The notes under the pieces were generated by a model. The model made no database searches and was not told where the DNA came from. It worked only from the letters and a program-made list of their open reading frames with translations. DNA of 15,878 nucleotides from an uncultured Lactobacillus sp. (GTDB taxonomy: Bacteria > Bacillota > Bacilli > Lactobacillales > Lactobacillaceae): NCBI RefSeq assembly GCF_902491705.1, contig NZ_CABUIW010000055.1, forward strand, positions 1 to 15,878, read 5' to 3'. This document shows, one piece after another, positions 6,449 through 13,483 of the stretch. Each line of letters starts with the position of its first letter. The stretch's first letter is position 1. The position numbers and the translations under genes were made by a program.

Positions 6449-8806
6449 ATGAATAAAAAGATTTTAAAAATTTTAGAATTTGGCGAAATTACCAAACGAT
6501 TAAGTGAACTAGCTATTACTGAACCAGCTAAAACTGAAGCTGAGAAACTAGTGCCAAGTGGTGATTTTGACCAAGTACAAATTGAATTAAAACAAACTTT
6601 AGCATTAGCTGATTTGCTTAGAGTTAAAGGTCAACTTCCTTTAACTGACTTTAAGGATGTTCGTCCAAGCACTAAGCGCTTGGGTGTAAAAGCCAATTTA
6701 AATGCCAAAGAATTGGGTAACTTATTGCTTGTTTTAAGCTTGGCTAATGAAATTAATAGTTTTCTAGAAGATATTGATAATGAAAAAATCAATTTAACAG
6801 CAATTGATTCAATTTTGGATCAATTAGATGTACCAGATCTTCTTTTTAAAGAATTGAAAAAATCTCTTGATTATGATGGTGAAGTACTTGATACGGCTTC
6901 AAGTGCTTTGGCACGTTTGCGCCACGATATTGCAAGCAATGAAGAAGAGATCAAGGATAAGATGAATGCTTACACTAAAGGAAATAGTAGCAAGTACTTG
7001 TCTGAACAAATCGTGACTATTCGTGATGATCGCTATGTTATCCCTGTTAAGCAAGAATATCGAGCAAAATTTGGTGGGGTGGTTCACGATCAAAGTGCCA
7101 GTGGTCAAACTTTGTTTATTGAACCAGAAGCCGTATTAAACTTAAATAACCGTCAGCAAAATTTGATTGCTCAAGAAAAGCAAGAGATTCGCAATATTTT
7201 AAAGCATTTGTCTAATCTGGCTAGAGAAGAAATTGACAGCTTAAATAATATTGCTACAGCTTTGACTCGGCTCGACTTTTTGCAAGCTAAGGCTAAATTA
7301 GCTCAAACTATGAAAGCAACTGAGCCGGTTTTAACTAAGGATCATTCTCTTAATTTGCGTAATGCACGCCACCCATTAATTGATCCTGAAAAGGTTGTGC
7401 CAAATGATATTCGCTTAGGCGATGATTTTGATACGATGCTGATAACTGGACCTAATACAGGTGGTAAAACTATTACGCTGAAAACAGCAGGTTTGCTCCA
7501 GTTAATGGCACAATCTGGTTTGTTCATTCCAGCTGAAGAAGGCAGCAAAGTCGGCGTATTTGAAGAAGTATTTGCCGATATTGGGGATGAACAGTCAATT
7601 GAGCAATCATTAAGTACATTCTCGTCTCACATCAATGACATTGTAGCCATTATGAAAAACGTGAATAAAGAAACTTTGGTTTTAATTGATGAAATTGGAG
7701 CAGGTACTGACCCAGAAGAAGGTGCCAGCTTAGCTATTAGTATCTTGGACTTTTTGCGTAAAAAAGATGCTAAGATCATGGTTACTACGCACTATCCTGA
7801 ATTAAAGCTTTATGGCTATAATCGCCCACGTACAACAAATGCGTCAATGGAATTTGATTTGAAGACATTGTCTCCAACTTACCATTTGCAAATTGGTATT
7901 CCAGGCCACAGTAATGCTTTTGCCATTGCTCGTAGATTAGGAATGCGTGAAGATGTAGTAAAAAACGCGCAGAATTTAATGTCAGATGAAGACTCAGACA
8001 TTAACAAGATGATTTCTAAGTTAAATGCTCAAACTAAGGCCGCAACTGCTGCCCGTAATCGTTTGGAAACCAGCTTGGATCGCAGTCAAAAGTTGGAACA
8101 AAAGTTGCAACAGGCGCTTGATTGGTACAATCAACGTGTCCAAAAGCAACTTGATTTTGCTCAAGAGCGAGCTAATGAAATCATTGCTAAGCGACGCAAG
8201 AAAGCTGATGAAATTATTGAACAGCTTGAAAAGCAAAAGAATGCTGGCGTAAAAGAAAACAAGATTATTGAAGCTAAGGGTGAATTAAACAGTCTTGAAC
8301 GTCAGGCTAATAATTTGGCCCATAATAAGGTCTTACAGCGTGAAAAGCGTCGCCACCATGTAAATGTAGGTGACCGTGTAAAAGTCCTCTCATATGGTCA
8401 AACTGGGACAATTACCAAGAAGCTTTCTGAACATGAATACGAAGTTCAGATGGGAATTATTAAGGTAAAAGTAAGCGATCGTGATATTGAGCGAATTGAA
8501 AATAATGCATCTGCTAAACCTAAGCGAATGGTTAGAGCAACTAGTGCTGTTAGAAGAAGTAATGCTCACAGTGAATTAGATTTACGTGGTCAGCGCTATG
8601 ATGAAGCGATGACTAATCTTGACCGTTATATCGATTCTGTTTTATTAGCTGGCCTTGGTACAGTAACTATTATTCACGGAATTGGTACTGGTGCGATTCG
8701 TAAAGGTGTATGGCAATACTTACGTAATAGCAAGCACGTAAAGAACTTTAATTATGCACCTGCCAATGAAGGTGGTAATGGAGCAACGATTGTTGAATTA
8801 AAGTAA
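6449..8806 (+). CDS. mutS2: MutS2 endonuclease / ribosome-rescue ATPase with C-terminal Smr domain
   Basis: A 785-residue protein, the usual MutS2 size. It lacks the MutS mismatch-recognition domain. It has a core/lever region (about 20-310), an ATPase with Walker A GPNTGGKT (334-341), the segment STFSSH (389-394) and Walker B LVLIDEIGAGTDP (410-422). A Lys/Glu/Gln-rich coiled coil (about 515-635), a small KOW-like segment (about 638-680) and an Smr nuclease domain with LDLRG (710-714) and HGIGTGAIRKG (743-753) follow. MutS2 suppresses homologous recombination in some species; in Bacillus it also binds collided ribosomes and splits them. The start matches the family's usual MNxKILxxLEF beginning, but the ribosome binding site is weak (gaagaa, about 13 bases upstream). 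It follows a terminator with no clear promoter, suggesting low expression. Confidence 0.96.
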   Translation: MNKKILKILEFGEITKRLSELAITEPAKTEAEKLVPSGDFDQVQIELKQTLALADLLRVKGQLPLTDFKDVRPSTKRLGVKANLNAKELGNLLLVLSLANEINSFLEDIDNEKINLTAIDSILDQLDVPDLLFKELKKSLDYDGEVLDTASSALARLRHDIASNEEEIKDKMNAYTKGNSSKYLSEQIVTIRDDRYVIPVKQEYRAKFGGVVHDQSASGQTLFIEPEAVLNLNNRQQNLIAQEKQEIRNILKHLSNLAREEIDSLNNIATALTRLDFLQAKAKLAQTMKATEPVLTKDHSLNLRNARHPLIDPEKVVPNDIRLGDDFDTMLITGPNTGGKTITLKTAGLLQLMAQSGLFIPAEEGSKVGVFEEVFADIGDEQSIEQSLSTFSSHINDIVAIMKNVNKETLVLIDEIGAGTDPEEGASLAISILDFLRKKDAKIMVTTHYPELKLYGYNRPRTTNASMEFDLKTLSPTYHLQIGIPGHSNAFAIARRLGMREDVVKNAQNLMSDEDSDINKMISKLNAQTKAATAARNRLETSLDRSQKLEQKLQQALDWYNQRVQKQLDFAQERANEIIAKRRKKADEIIEQLEKQKNAGVKENKIIEAKGELNSLERQANNLAHNKVLQREKRRHHVNVGDRVKVLSYGQTGTITKKLSEHEYEVQMGIIKVKVSDRDIERIENNASAKPKRMVRATSAVRRSNAHSELDLRGQRYDEAMTNLDRYIDSVLLAGLGTVTIIHGIGTGAIRKGVWQYLRNSKHVKNFNYAPANEGGNGATIVELK

Positions 8807-8815
8807 GCAATCTAC

Positions 8816-8844
8816 TTGCAAAAAGTAAGTAAAATGAATATACT
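8816..8844 (+). promoter_or_regulatory. Promoter of trxA
   Basis: TTGCAA (8816-8821), a 17-bp spacer and TATACT (8839-8844), starting 10 bases after the mutS2 stop. The 5' leader would be about 34 bases, with the GTGAGG Shine-Dalgarno at 8871-8876. Confidence 0.7.
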
Positions 8845-8884
8845 AATAATATAAAATTTAATTTGATTTTGTGAGGTAAATATT

Positions 8885-9196
8885 ATGGTTGATGCAATTA
8901 ACGATCAAAACTTCGATGAAGAAACTAATAACGGTGTTGCTTTAGTTGACTTTTGGGCAACTTGGTGTGGTCCATGTAAGATGCAATCACCAGTAATTGA
9001 ACAATTGTCAGAAGAACGTCAAGATGTTAACTTCTACAAGATGGATGTAGATCAAAACCAAGATACTGCTAAGAATCTTGGTATTATGGCTATCCCAACT
9101 TTAATTGTTAAAAAGGACGGCAACATTGTTGACAGAATTACTGGTTACACTCCAAAGGAAAAGTTAAACCAAATTTTGGATCAATACACTGATTAA
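8885..9196 (+). CDS. trxA: Thioredoxin
   Basis: A 103-residue cytoplasmic thioredoxin. The active site WCGPC lies at 27-31 (C28 and C31) inside the classic VDFWATWCGPCK context. The cis-proline is P71 in AIPTL, and G87 sits in the expected late loop (TGYTP). It reduces protein disulfides using thioredoxin reductase, which is not in this window. GTGAGG with 8-base spacing supports the start. It has its own promoter after mutS2 and ends at a bidirectional terminator, so it is probably monocistronic. Full length and intact. Confidence 0.97.
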   Translation: MVDAINDQNFDEETNNGVALVDFWATWCGPCKMQSPVIEQLSEERQDVNFYKMDVDQNQDTAKNLGIMAIPTLIVKKDGNIVDRITGYTPKEKLNQILDQYTD

Positions 9197-9213
9197 TAAT
9201 AAATATGAAATAT

Positions 9214-9247
9214 AAAAAAGCTTGAGACACACGTCTCAAGCTTTTTT
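9214..9247. terminator. Bidirectional terminator shared by trxA and mscL
   Basis: A 15-bp perfect stem, AAAAAAGCTTGAGAC (9214-9228) with its complement (9233-9247), and a 4-base loop. A- and T-tracts on both sides let it stop transcripts from either direction. Confidence 0.95.
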
Positions 9248-9252
9248 AGTAT

Positions 9253-9624
9253 TTAAACTTCTTTTTCTTTAAGCAAATCACGAATTTCTTTTAAGTAATC
9301 TGCTTCAGTTGGTGCAGCAGGTTCTTCTTTTTCCTCTTTTTTAGTAAATTTGTTAACGGCTTTAACGATAAGAAATACAACAAAGGCAATAATCAGGAAG
9401 TTAATTACTGAGTTTAAGAAACTACCATATTTGAATTTGGCATCCCCAACTTGAAGAACTAAATTGGAAAGATCAATCTTACCAATAAATAATCCAATTA
9501 AAGGATTGATCAAATTCGTAACAAGTGATTGCACAATGGCTGTGAAAGCTGCACCGATAATTACACCAACTGCTAGATCAATTACATTCCCGCGGGCAAT
9601 AAACTGTTTAAATTCTTTAAGCAT
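9253..9624 (-). CDS. mscL: Large-conductance mechanosensitive channel MscL
   Basis: A 123-residue inner-membrane channel that opens under hypo-osmotic shock. It begins MLKEFKQFIARGNVIDLAVG, almost the family consensus, which forms the amphipathic N-helix and start of TM1 (about 12-45, with the Gly/Ala-rich pore-lining face). A short outside loop (about 50-67), TM2 (about 68-92) and a charged cytoplasmic helix ending ADYLKEIRDLLKEKE follow. I chose the ATG at 9624: GGAG lies 8 bases upstream of it. The longer frame starts with GTG at 9633, which fuses directly to the GGAG and leaves no spacing. It shares a terminator with trxA and follows the YslB-like gene without a terminator between them. 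Confidence 0.96.
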   Translation of the reverse strand: MLKEFKQFIARGNVIDLAVGVIIGAAFTAIVQSLVTNLINPLIGLFIGKIDLSNLVLQVGDAKFKYGSFLNSVINFLIIAFVVFLIVKAVNKFTKKEEKEEPAAPTEADYLKEIRDLLKEKEV

Positions 9625-9669
9625 CTTATTCACTCCTATATCTATATCTAGTTGAATGTTTATATTTTA

Positions 9670-9698
9670 AGTATATAGGATGCTTAATTTATAGTCTA
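9670..9698 (-). promoter_or_regulatory. Probable promoter of mscL
   Basis: On the minus strand TAGACT (9698-9693), a 17-bp spacer and TATACT (9675-9670). It lies just past the stop of the YslB-like gene and would give a leader of about 38 bases. Confidence 0.5.
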
Positions 9699-9701
9699 TT
9701 A

Positions 9702-10109
9702 TTAAAACCGGGCAGTAATTTCAACTTTCTTTTCTTTAGGCAAAATATTGATTTCACTTTCGGTAGTTCTCCCAGTAGCCTTTTGAACTGCTTCTGCAAT
9801 CATGCCACTTTCAAGTGAAAATTCTTTACTGTCACTGCTTAAACGATCTTCTACTGTTTGTCCACTTAATTCAAAAGTAGTAGAGGAGCGTCTTTCTTTG
9901 GTCTTTTCAAGCTTGCCAAATTCAGCCATGTTAAAGAAATCAACTAAATCGTCGAAATCGGCTAAATCATAATGCCGTGCAATTCTTTTGCCAGCCCAGT
10001 AGAGAATTGGCGCATTATCGTCGCCTAGAATGGTTGGCAAAAGAAAATCGCGGTAAAGTTGATTAATAAAATATACGTGTTCGTTAGCGTGTTCTGTATT
10101 TTCTGTCAT
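9702..10109 (-). CDS. YslB-like DUF2507 protein of unknown function
   Basis: A 135-residue soluble protein resembling Bacillus YslB (DUF2507) by pattern. An N-terminal helix leads into FLLPTILG and the family-like ILYWAGKRIAR (35-45). A middle FFNMAEFGKL is followed by TTFELSG (77-83) and the segment EFSLESGMIAEAVQK (96-110) that ends the fold. The overall pattern recalls ligand-binding V4R/NO-sensor-like domains, but no metal ligands can be pointed to. The start at 10109 has AAGGG about 12 bases upstream. The in-frame ATG at 10121 touches that same GGG and is rejected. The gene is divergent from murI-rdgB and upstream of mscL. Its biochemical role is unknown to me. Confidence 0.8.
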   Translation of the reverse strand: MTENTEHANEHVYFINQLYRDFLLPTILGDDNAPILYWAGKRIARHYDLADFDDLVDFFNMAEFGKLEKTKERRSSTTFELSGQTVEDRLSSDSKEFSLESGMIAEAVQKATGRTTESEINILPKEKKVEITARF

Positions 10110-10196
10110 AAACTTGTTCATCCCTTTTATTCTTTTTTATTTTACCGTAAACTAGTAGGAGTAGAAAATAATTTTTTCTTAATGAGGGGTTTTTAT

Positions 10197-11000
10197 ATGG
10201 ATAATCGTCCAATCGGATTACTAGATTCAGGGTTTGGTGGCCTGTCTGTTGTCAAAAAAGTAATTGAAAAATTACCCAACGAATCCACCGTTTTTATTGG
10301 TGATAATGCTCATATGCCATACGGCAATAAAACTAAAGAAGCTATTATTAATTTAACACGTAAGTCTGTTAAATTCTTGCTTGAAAAAGATGTAAAATTA
10401 ATTATCATTGCTTGCAATACTGCAACTGCTGCAGCAATGGACACAATGCAAAAAGAAGTTGAGCAGCAAATTATTGGTGTTATTCAGTCAGGAGCTTTAG
10501 CTGCAGCTAGAGCCACTAAGAATAAAAAAGTGGCAGTTGTTGCTACTAACGTGACTGTTAACTCACATGCATATCAAAAACAAATTAAGTTTAGAGATCC
10601 AGAAATTAAAGTAACAGAATTAGCTGCGCCTAAATTGGCACCTTTAGTTGAAGCACAAAAGGATTATGCAACTAACTTGGAAGTAGTCAAAGAAAGTTTG
10701 GCACCTTTAAAGGGTAAAGATTTTGATACTTTGGTTTTGGGATGCACGCATTATCCATTAATTAAAAAAGAGTTTGAAGAAGCAATCAATGATAAAAATG
10801 TAAATATCCTTGATCCTGCTGATCAAGTTGCCCAATATACTTTTAATGTAATGCGCCGCGATGGTTTATTTAGTGACCATCAAAAGCCAACTCATGAGTA
10901 TTACACAACAGGCAATGCAGAAACATTTGATAAATTAGCTCGCAGATTTATGAATGATGATACTTTGACTTCTAAGCATGTAGATACGGAGAATTATTAA
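10197..11000 (+). CDS. murI: Glutamate racemase
   Basis: A 267-residue cytoplasmic enzyme converting L- to D-glutamate for peptidoglycan stem peptides. It starts MDNRPIGLLDSGFGGLSV, with the conserved D10-S11. It continues with MPYGNKTKEAI (40-50), the first catalytic cysteine C73 in ACNTATAAA, and the second, C183, with H185 in GCTHYPLI. All catalytic residues are present and the length is standard. GAGGGG (10184-10189) with 7-base spacing fixes the start. The open frame extends back to 10059 but that part overlaps the divergent gene and encodes no family sequence. rdgB begins at the base after its stop, so the two form an operon. Confidence 0.96.
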   Translation: MDNRPIGLLDSGFGGLSVVKKVIEKLPNESTVFIGDNAHMPYGNKTKEAIINLTRKSVKFLLEKDVKLIIIACNTATAAAMDTMQKEVEQQIIGVIQSGALAAARATKNKKVAVVATNVTVNSHAYQKQIKFRDPEIKVTELAAPKLAPLVEAQKDYATNLEVVKESLAPLKGKDFDTLVLGCTHYPLIKKEFEEAINDKNVNILDPADQVAQYTFNVMRRDGLFSDHQKPTHEYYTTGNAETFDKLARRFMNDDTLTSKHVDTENY

Positions 11001-11621
11001 ATGGTGAAAGAAATTTTATTTGCGACTAGCAATAAAGGAAAAGCTAGAGAATTAAAAGAAGCTTTTAAAACTGCTGGTGTTGACGTAGAAATTAAAACCA
11101 ATGCTGATTTAGATAATCCGCCACATCCAATTGAAAGTGGTCATACTTTTGAAGCTAATGCGAAGATTAAAGCCCATGAATTAGCTGATTATAGCAAACT
11201 TCCTACGATCGCTGATGATTCTGGATTAATTGTTGATGCATTGAATGGTGAACCTGGTGTAAGAAGTGCGCGTTATGCTGGAGAAGCTCATAATGATGCG
11301 AAGAATAACGCAAAGCTTTTGGCAAATTTAGGTGGTATTCCTAATGAAAAAAGAACTGCAAAGTTTTGGACGACAATTGTAGTTTCAATGCCAGGAGAAT
11401 TTGATAAGGATTTAGTTGTATCAGGTACTTGTTCTGGTCGTATCTTGGCTGCACCAAGAGGCAACGATGGCTTTGGCTATGATCCATTGTTCTTTGTACC
11501 AGAAAAGAACAAAACATTTGCTCAAATGACAACTGATGAAAAAAATGAAATTTCTCACCGTGGTAATGCTGTAAGAGAATTGCTTAAAGAATTGCCAGCT
11601 TGGCTTGAACAATTTGAATAA
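11001..11621 (+). CDS. rdgB: XTP/dITP diphosphatase (non-canonical purine NTP pyrophosphatase, RdgB/HAM1 family)
   Basis: A 206-residue cytoplasmic house-cleaning enzyme hydrolysing XTP, ITP and dITP to monophosphates and pyrophosphate. Motifs: the nucleotide loop ATSNKGKARELK (8-19), the SGHTFEANAKIKA segment (46-58), the metal-binding ADDSGL (71-76, D72/D73), GEPGVRSARYAG (83-94), GFGYDPLF (157-164) and SHRGNA (185-190). Every family signature is there. The start lies directly after the murI stop with CGGAGA (10987-10992) 8 bases upstream. Many relatives are followed by a YfcE-type phosphoesterase gene; here none follows and the unit ends at a terminator. Confidence 0.96.
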   Translation: MVKEILFATSNKGKARELKEAFKTAGVDVEIKTNADLDNPPHPIESGHTFEANAKIKAHELADYSKLPTIADDSGLIVDALNGEPGVRSARYAGEAHNDAKNNAKLLANLGGIPNEKRTAKFWTTIVVSMPGEFDKDLVVSGTCSGRILAAPRGNDGFGYDPLFFVPEKNKTFAQMTTDEKNEISHRGNAVRELLKELPAWLEQFE

Positions 11622-11624
11622 TTA

Positions 11625-11661
11625 AAAAAAGTTAGTAATCAATTTGATTACTAGCTTTTTT
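11625..11661. terminator. Bidirectional terminator shared by rdgB and mscS
   Basis: AAAAAA plus GTTAGTAATC (11631-11640) pairs with GATTACTAGC (11646-11655) plus TTTTTT, with one G-U pair and a 5-base loop. Its right edge overlaps the mscS stop codon by two bases. Confidence 0.92.
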
Positions 11662-12508
11662 ACTTGGTTATACTTGTGGTTGTTTGAGTAGGCACATTTG
11701 CAAATTCGATGCCATTTTTCTGCAAGGTTTCAATATATTTAGTTAAATATAAATTTTTAACTGCACTGCTTTTACCAGGCTTAACTTGGAAGTGAATGTT
11801 GTAAACAAACTTTTGTCCTGTTTGTTCGGTAATTCCGACAATGGTTGGACCTTGAACGATTGTCTTTTTTTCAGGTTGAATAGTGCGGTTACATTCTTTG
11901 ATTAGCCTGTTCACTTCATCAAGATCATTTTTGGTAGATAAATCTAAGTTAATATCTAGTCCGACGCCGCCGTGAGCAAGGTTTTGGACAATAGTGATAT
12001 TGCGGTTAGGGATGTAGATGATTGAACCATCTGCTCCTTTTAGCCTTGTAGTTCTAAGCCCCAATTGAACAACAGTACCAACATTAGTGCCGATTTGAAC
12101 TAGGTCACCAACATCGAATTGATCTTCACTCAAAATAAAGAAACCGTTGACTAAATCACTGACAAAGCCCTGTGCTCCCATACCTAAAGCTAAAGAGAAG
12201 ATCCCGGCACTGGCAAGAAGAGTACCAACAGGAACCCCTAAGATAGATAAAATTCCAAATAAGTAAAAGAAAATGATAGTGTATTGAAAAACGCTGTTAA
12301 TTAAGGCAGTGATTGTTTTAGAACGCTTATTTTTAATAGTATTGTGTTTGGCTAAATAATTGTTAATTAATTTATGACCAAAGTGAGATAATAGATAAAA
12401 GATTAAAGTCGTAATTGCTAATTGCCAAATGGTAGAAAGCAAATTTTGACTAATTTTTCCCCAATCTATTTCTATTTTTTGAATATTTAATTGTGATGGA
12501 AGCTTCAT
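11660..12508 (-). CDS. Small-conductance mechanosensitive channel, MscS family (YkuT-like)
   Basis: A 282-residue membrane protein. Predicted TM segments lie at about 26-44, 68-90 and 95-122. The third is the Gly/Ala-rich pore helix with ALGMGAQGFVSDLVNGFFIL (107-126), the family hallmark. The beta domain follows, with DVGDLVQIG (132-140), LRTTRLKGADGSIIYIPNRN (151-170), and a C-terminal alpha/beta domain to 282. It releases solutes under membrane tension. I prefer the ATG at 12508, with AAAGGG six bases upstream. The in-frame ATG at 12523 overlaps a TATAAT sequence and has no ribosome binding site. It shares a terminator with rdgB. With mscL it gives two tension-gated channels within 3 kb. 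Confidence 0.93.
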   Translation of the reverse strand: MKLPSQLNIQKIEIDWGKISQNLLSTIWQLAITTLIFYLLSHFGHKLINNYLAKHNTIKNKRSKTITALINSVFQYTIIFFYLFGILSILGVPVGTLLASAGIFSLALGMGAQGFVSDLVNGFFILSEDQFDVGDLVQIGTNVGTVVQLGLRTTRLKGADGSIIYIPNRNITIVQNLAHGGVGLDINLDLSTKNDLDEVNRLIKECNRTIQPEKKTIVQGPTIVGITEQTGQKFVYNIHFQVKPGKSSAVKNLYLTKYIETLQKNGIEFANVPTQTTTSITK

Positions 12509-12560
12509 ATACGACCCTTTCATTATAGTTATGGTTTAATAAATAATAACAATACATGGA

Positions 12561-12589
12561 TTGAGAATAAAGCATTTTCATGCTAGACT
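12561..12589 (+). promoter_or_regulatory. Promoter of the YtxG/YtxH-like pair
   Basis: TTGAGA (12561-12566), a 17-bp spacer and TAGACT (12584-12589) with an upstream TG (TGcTAGACT, extended -10). Transcription would start near 12596, about 20 bases before the first start codon. Confidence 0.65.
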
Positions 12590-12616
12590 TTTTCTTAGGT
12601 AATATGGAGGTAAAAG

Positions 12617-13042
12617 ATGACAATTTCTTATGGTGCTTTAGCTGGATTAATTGCAGCTATCGCTTTCTTAATTTTAGTGTTGTTTACAATTCCGATGCTT
12701 ACTCGGACCGCAAAATTACTAAAAGAAACCAGTGCAACTATCCAAACAACTAATGAGTCATTAAAAAAGATGACTGAAGATATGGATGGTTTAATGGATC
12801 AAACAAATGATTTGCTAGATAAAACTAATGATCTTATGGTCGATGTTAATGGTAAAATGAAGACGTTAGATCCAGTAGTTCAAGCTGCTGCAGATTTAGG
12901 CGAAAGCGTATCAGAATTAAACGATTCATCCAAGAAGATCGCTAAACGCTTTAGCAGCAATCATTTTAGCCATGCTGGTCTTGTTTCTTCAATAGCTGCG
13001 ACGGCATTTGCAAGACGCAAGCGTCGCAGAGGTGAAAATTAA
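12617..13042 (+). CDS. DUF948 (YtxG-like) single-pass membrane protein
   Basis: A 141-residue protein with one N-terminal TM segment (about 6-27), then a long polar coiled-coil region (about 30-105). This has repeated TNxSL/TNDLL/TNDLM units and resembles the HAMP/methyl-acceptor-like heptads of DUF948. A short hydrophobic patch follows (AGLVSSIAATAFA, about 119-131) and an Arg/Lys-rich end. No enzymatic motif is seen. Bacillus YtxG belongs with YtxH in a stress-induced group near ccpA, and the same neighbourhood is kept here. GGAGG with 6-base spacing fixes the start. A membrane-anchored scaffold or envelope stress role is inference only. Confidence 0.82.
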   Translation: MTISYGALAGLIAAIAFLILVLFTIPMLTRTAKLLKETSATIQTTNESLKKMTEDMDGLMDQTNDLLDKTNDLMVDVNGKMKTLDPVVQAAADLGESVSELNDSSKKIAKRFSSNHFSHAGLVSSIAATAFARRKRRRGEN

Positions 13043-13059
13043 TAAAGGAGGAATTCACC

Positions 13060-13434
13060 ATGAAAAAATTCGCAAGTTTTGTATTAGGTGCCGTTGCAGG
13101 ATGTGCAGCAGGTTTTCTCGCAGGTTCACTTCTTGTTAGTGACGAACAAGTTGATGACGTTAAGAACAAAATTAAAGATAACGACAAGCTTCAAGATTTG
13201 AAGAAGAAATACGATAACGGTACTGAAATTGTTAAGAATCAATTGGCATCATTCCCTAAGAATGTTGAAGATGATTCAGAATTAAAAGACTTTGATGATA
13301 TCGTAATTGATGACTCGAATAAAGATGACGATGTTGCTGAAGGCGACAACGCTCAAGAATCTGTTGACGATTTAAACAACGCAGAAGAAGAAAAAACTGA
13401 TAATGCAGCAGATGAAGATAAGCCAGAAGCTTAA
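13060..13434 (+). CDS. YtxH-like membrane-anchored protein with acidic tail
   Basis: A 124-residue protein. Residues 1-27 form a short glycine-zipper TM or lipid-associated segment (VLGAVAGCAAGFLAGSLLVS). A charged amphipathic stretch with KNKIKDNDKLQDLKKKYDNG follows. From about 72 to the end it becomes an extremely Asp/Glu-rich, probably disordered tail. C15 sits mid-membrane, so it is not a convincing lipobox. AAGGAGG with 8-base spacing is one of the best ribosome binding sites here. It lies 17 bases after the DUF948 gene in the same operon. Bacillus YtxH is a general-stress protein of unknown activity; the acidic tail here is a lineage-variable feature. Confidence 0.8.
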   Translation: MKKFASFVLGAVAGCAAGFLAGSLLVSDEQVDDVKNKIKDNDKLQDLKKKYDNGTEIVKNQLASFPKNVEDDSELKDFDDIVIDDSNKDDDVAEGDNAQESVDDLNNAEEEKTDNAADEDKPEA

Positions 13435-13446
13435 TTAAATCGATAG

Positions 13447-13474
13447 AAAAAGGCCGATAAAATCGGCCTTTTTT
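13447..13474. terminator. Bidirectional terminator shared by ytxH-like gene and pepQ
   Basis: AAAAAGGCCGAT (13447-13458) pairs with ATCGGCCTTTTT (13462-13473) around a 3-base (functionally about 5-base) loop. It starts 12 bases after the ytxH-like stop and lies 9 bases before the pepQ stop on the other strand. Confidence 0.93.
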
Positions 13475-13483
13475 ATTTTTGTC

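Noticed and set aside
9636..9651. Short tandem CTATAT repeat upstream of mscL
   Set aside because: Two and a half copies of an AT-rich hexamer in an untranslated leader; no evidence of function beyond low complexity.
10059..10196. Long in-frame extension of murI to 10059
   Set aside because: It overlaps the divergent YslB-like start region, and MurI homologues begin at the MDNRPIGLLDSG residues encoded from 10197, which has GAGGGG upstream.
10110..10196. Promoters in the yslB/murI divergent gap
   Set aside because: Several AT-rich -10-like hexamers exist on both strands but none has a convincing -35 at proper spacing, so no site is called although promoters must lie here.
12522..12527. Perfect TATAAT on the minus strand as the mscS promoter
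   Set aside because: No -35 at 16-18 bp and the predicted start would fall on the AAAGGG ribosome binding site, leaving almost no leader; too uncertain to list as a promoter.
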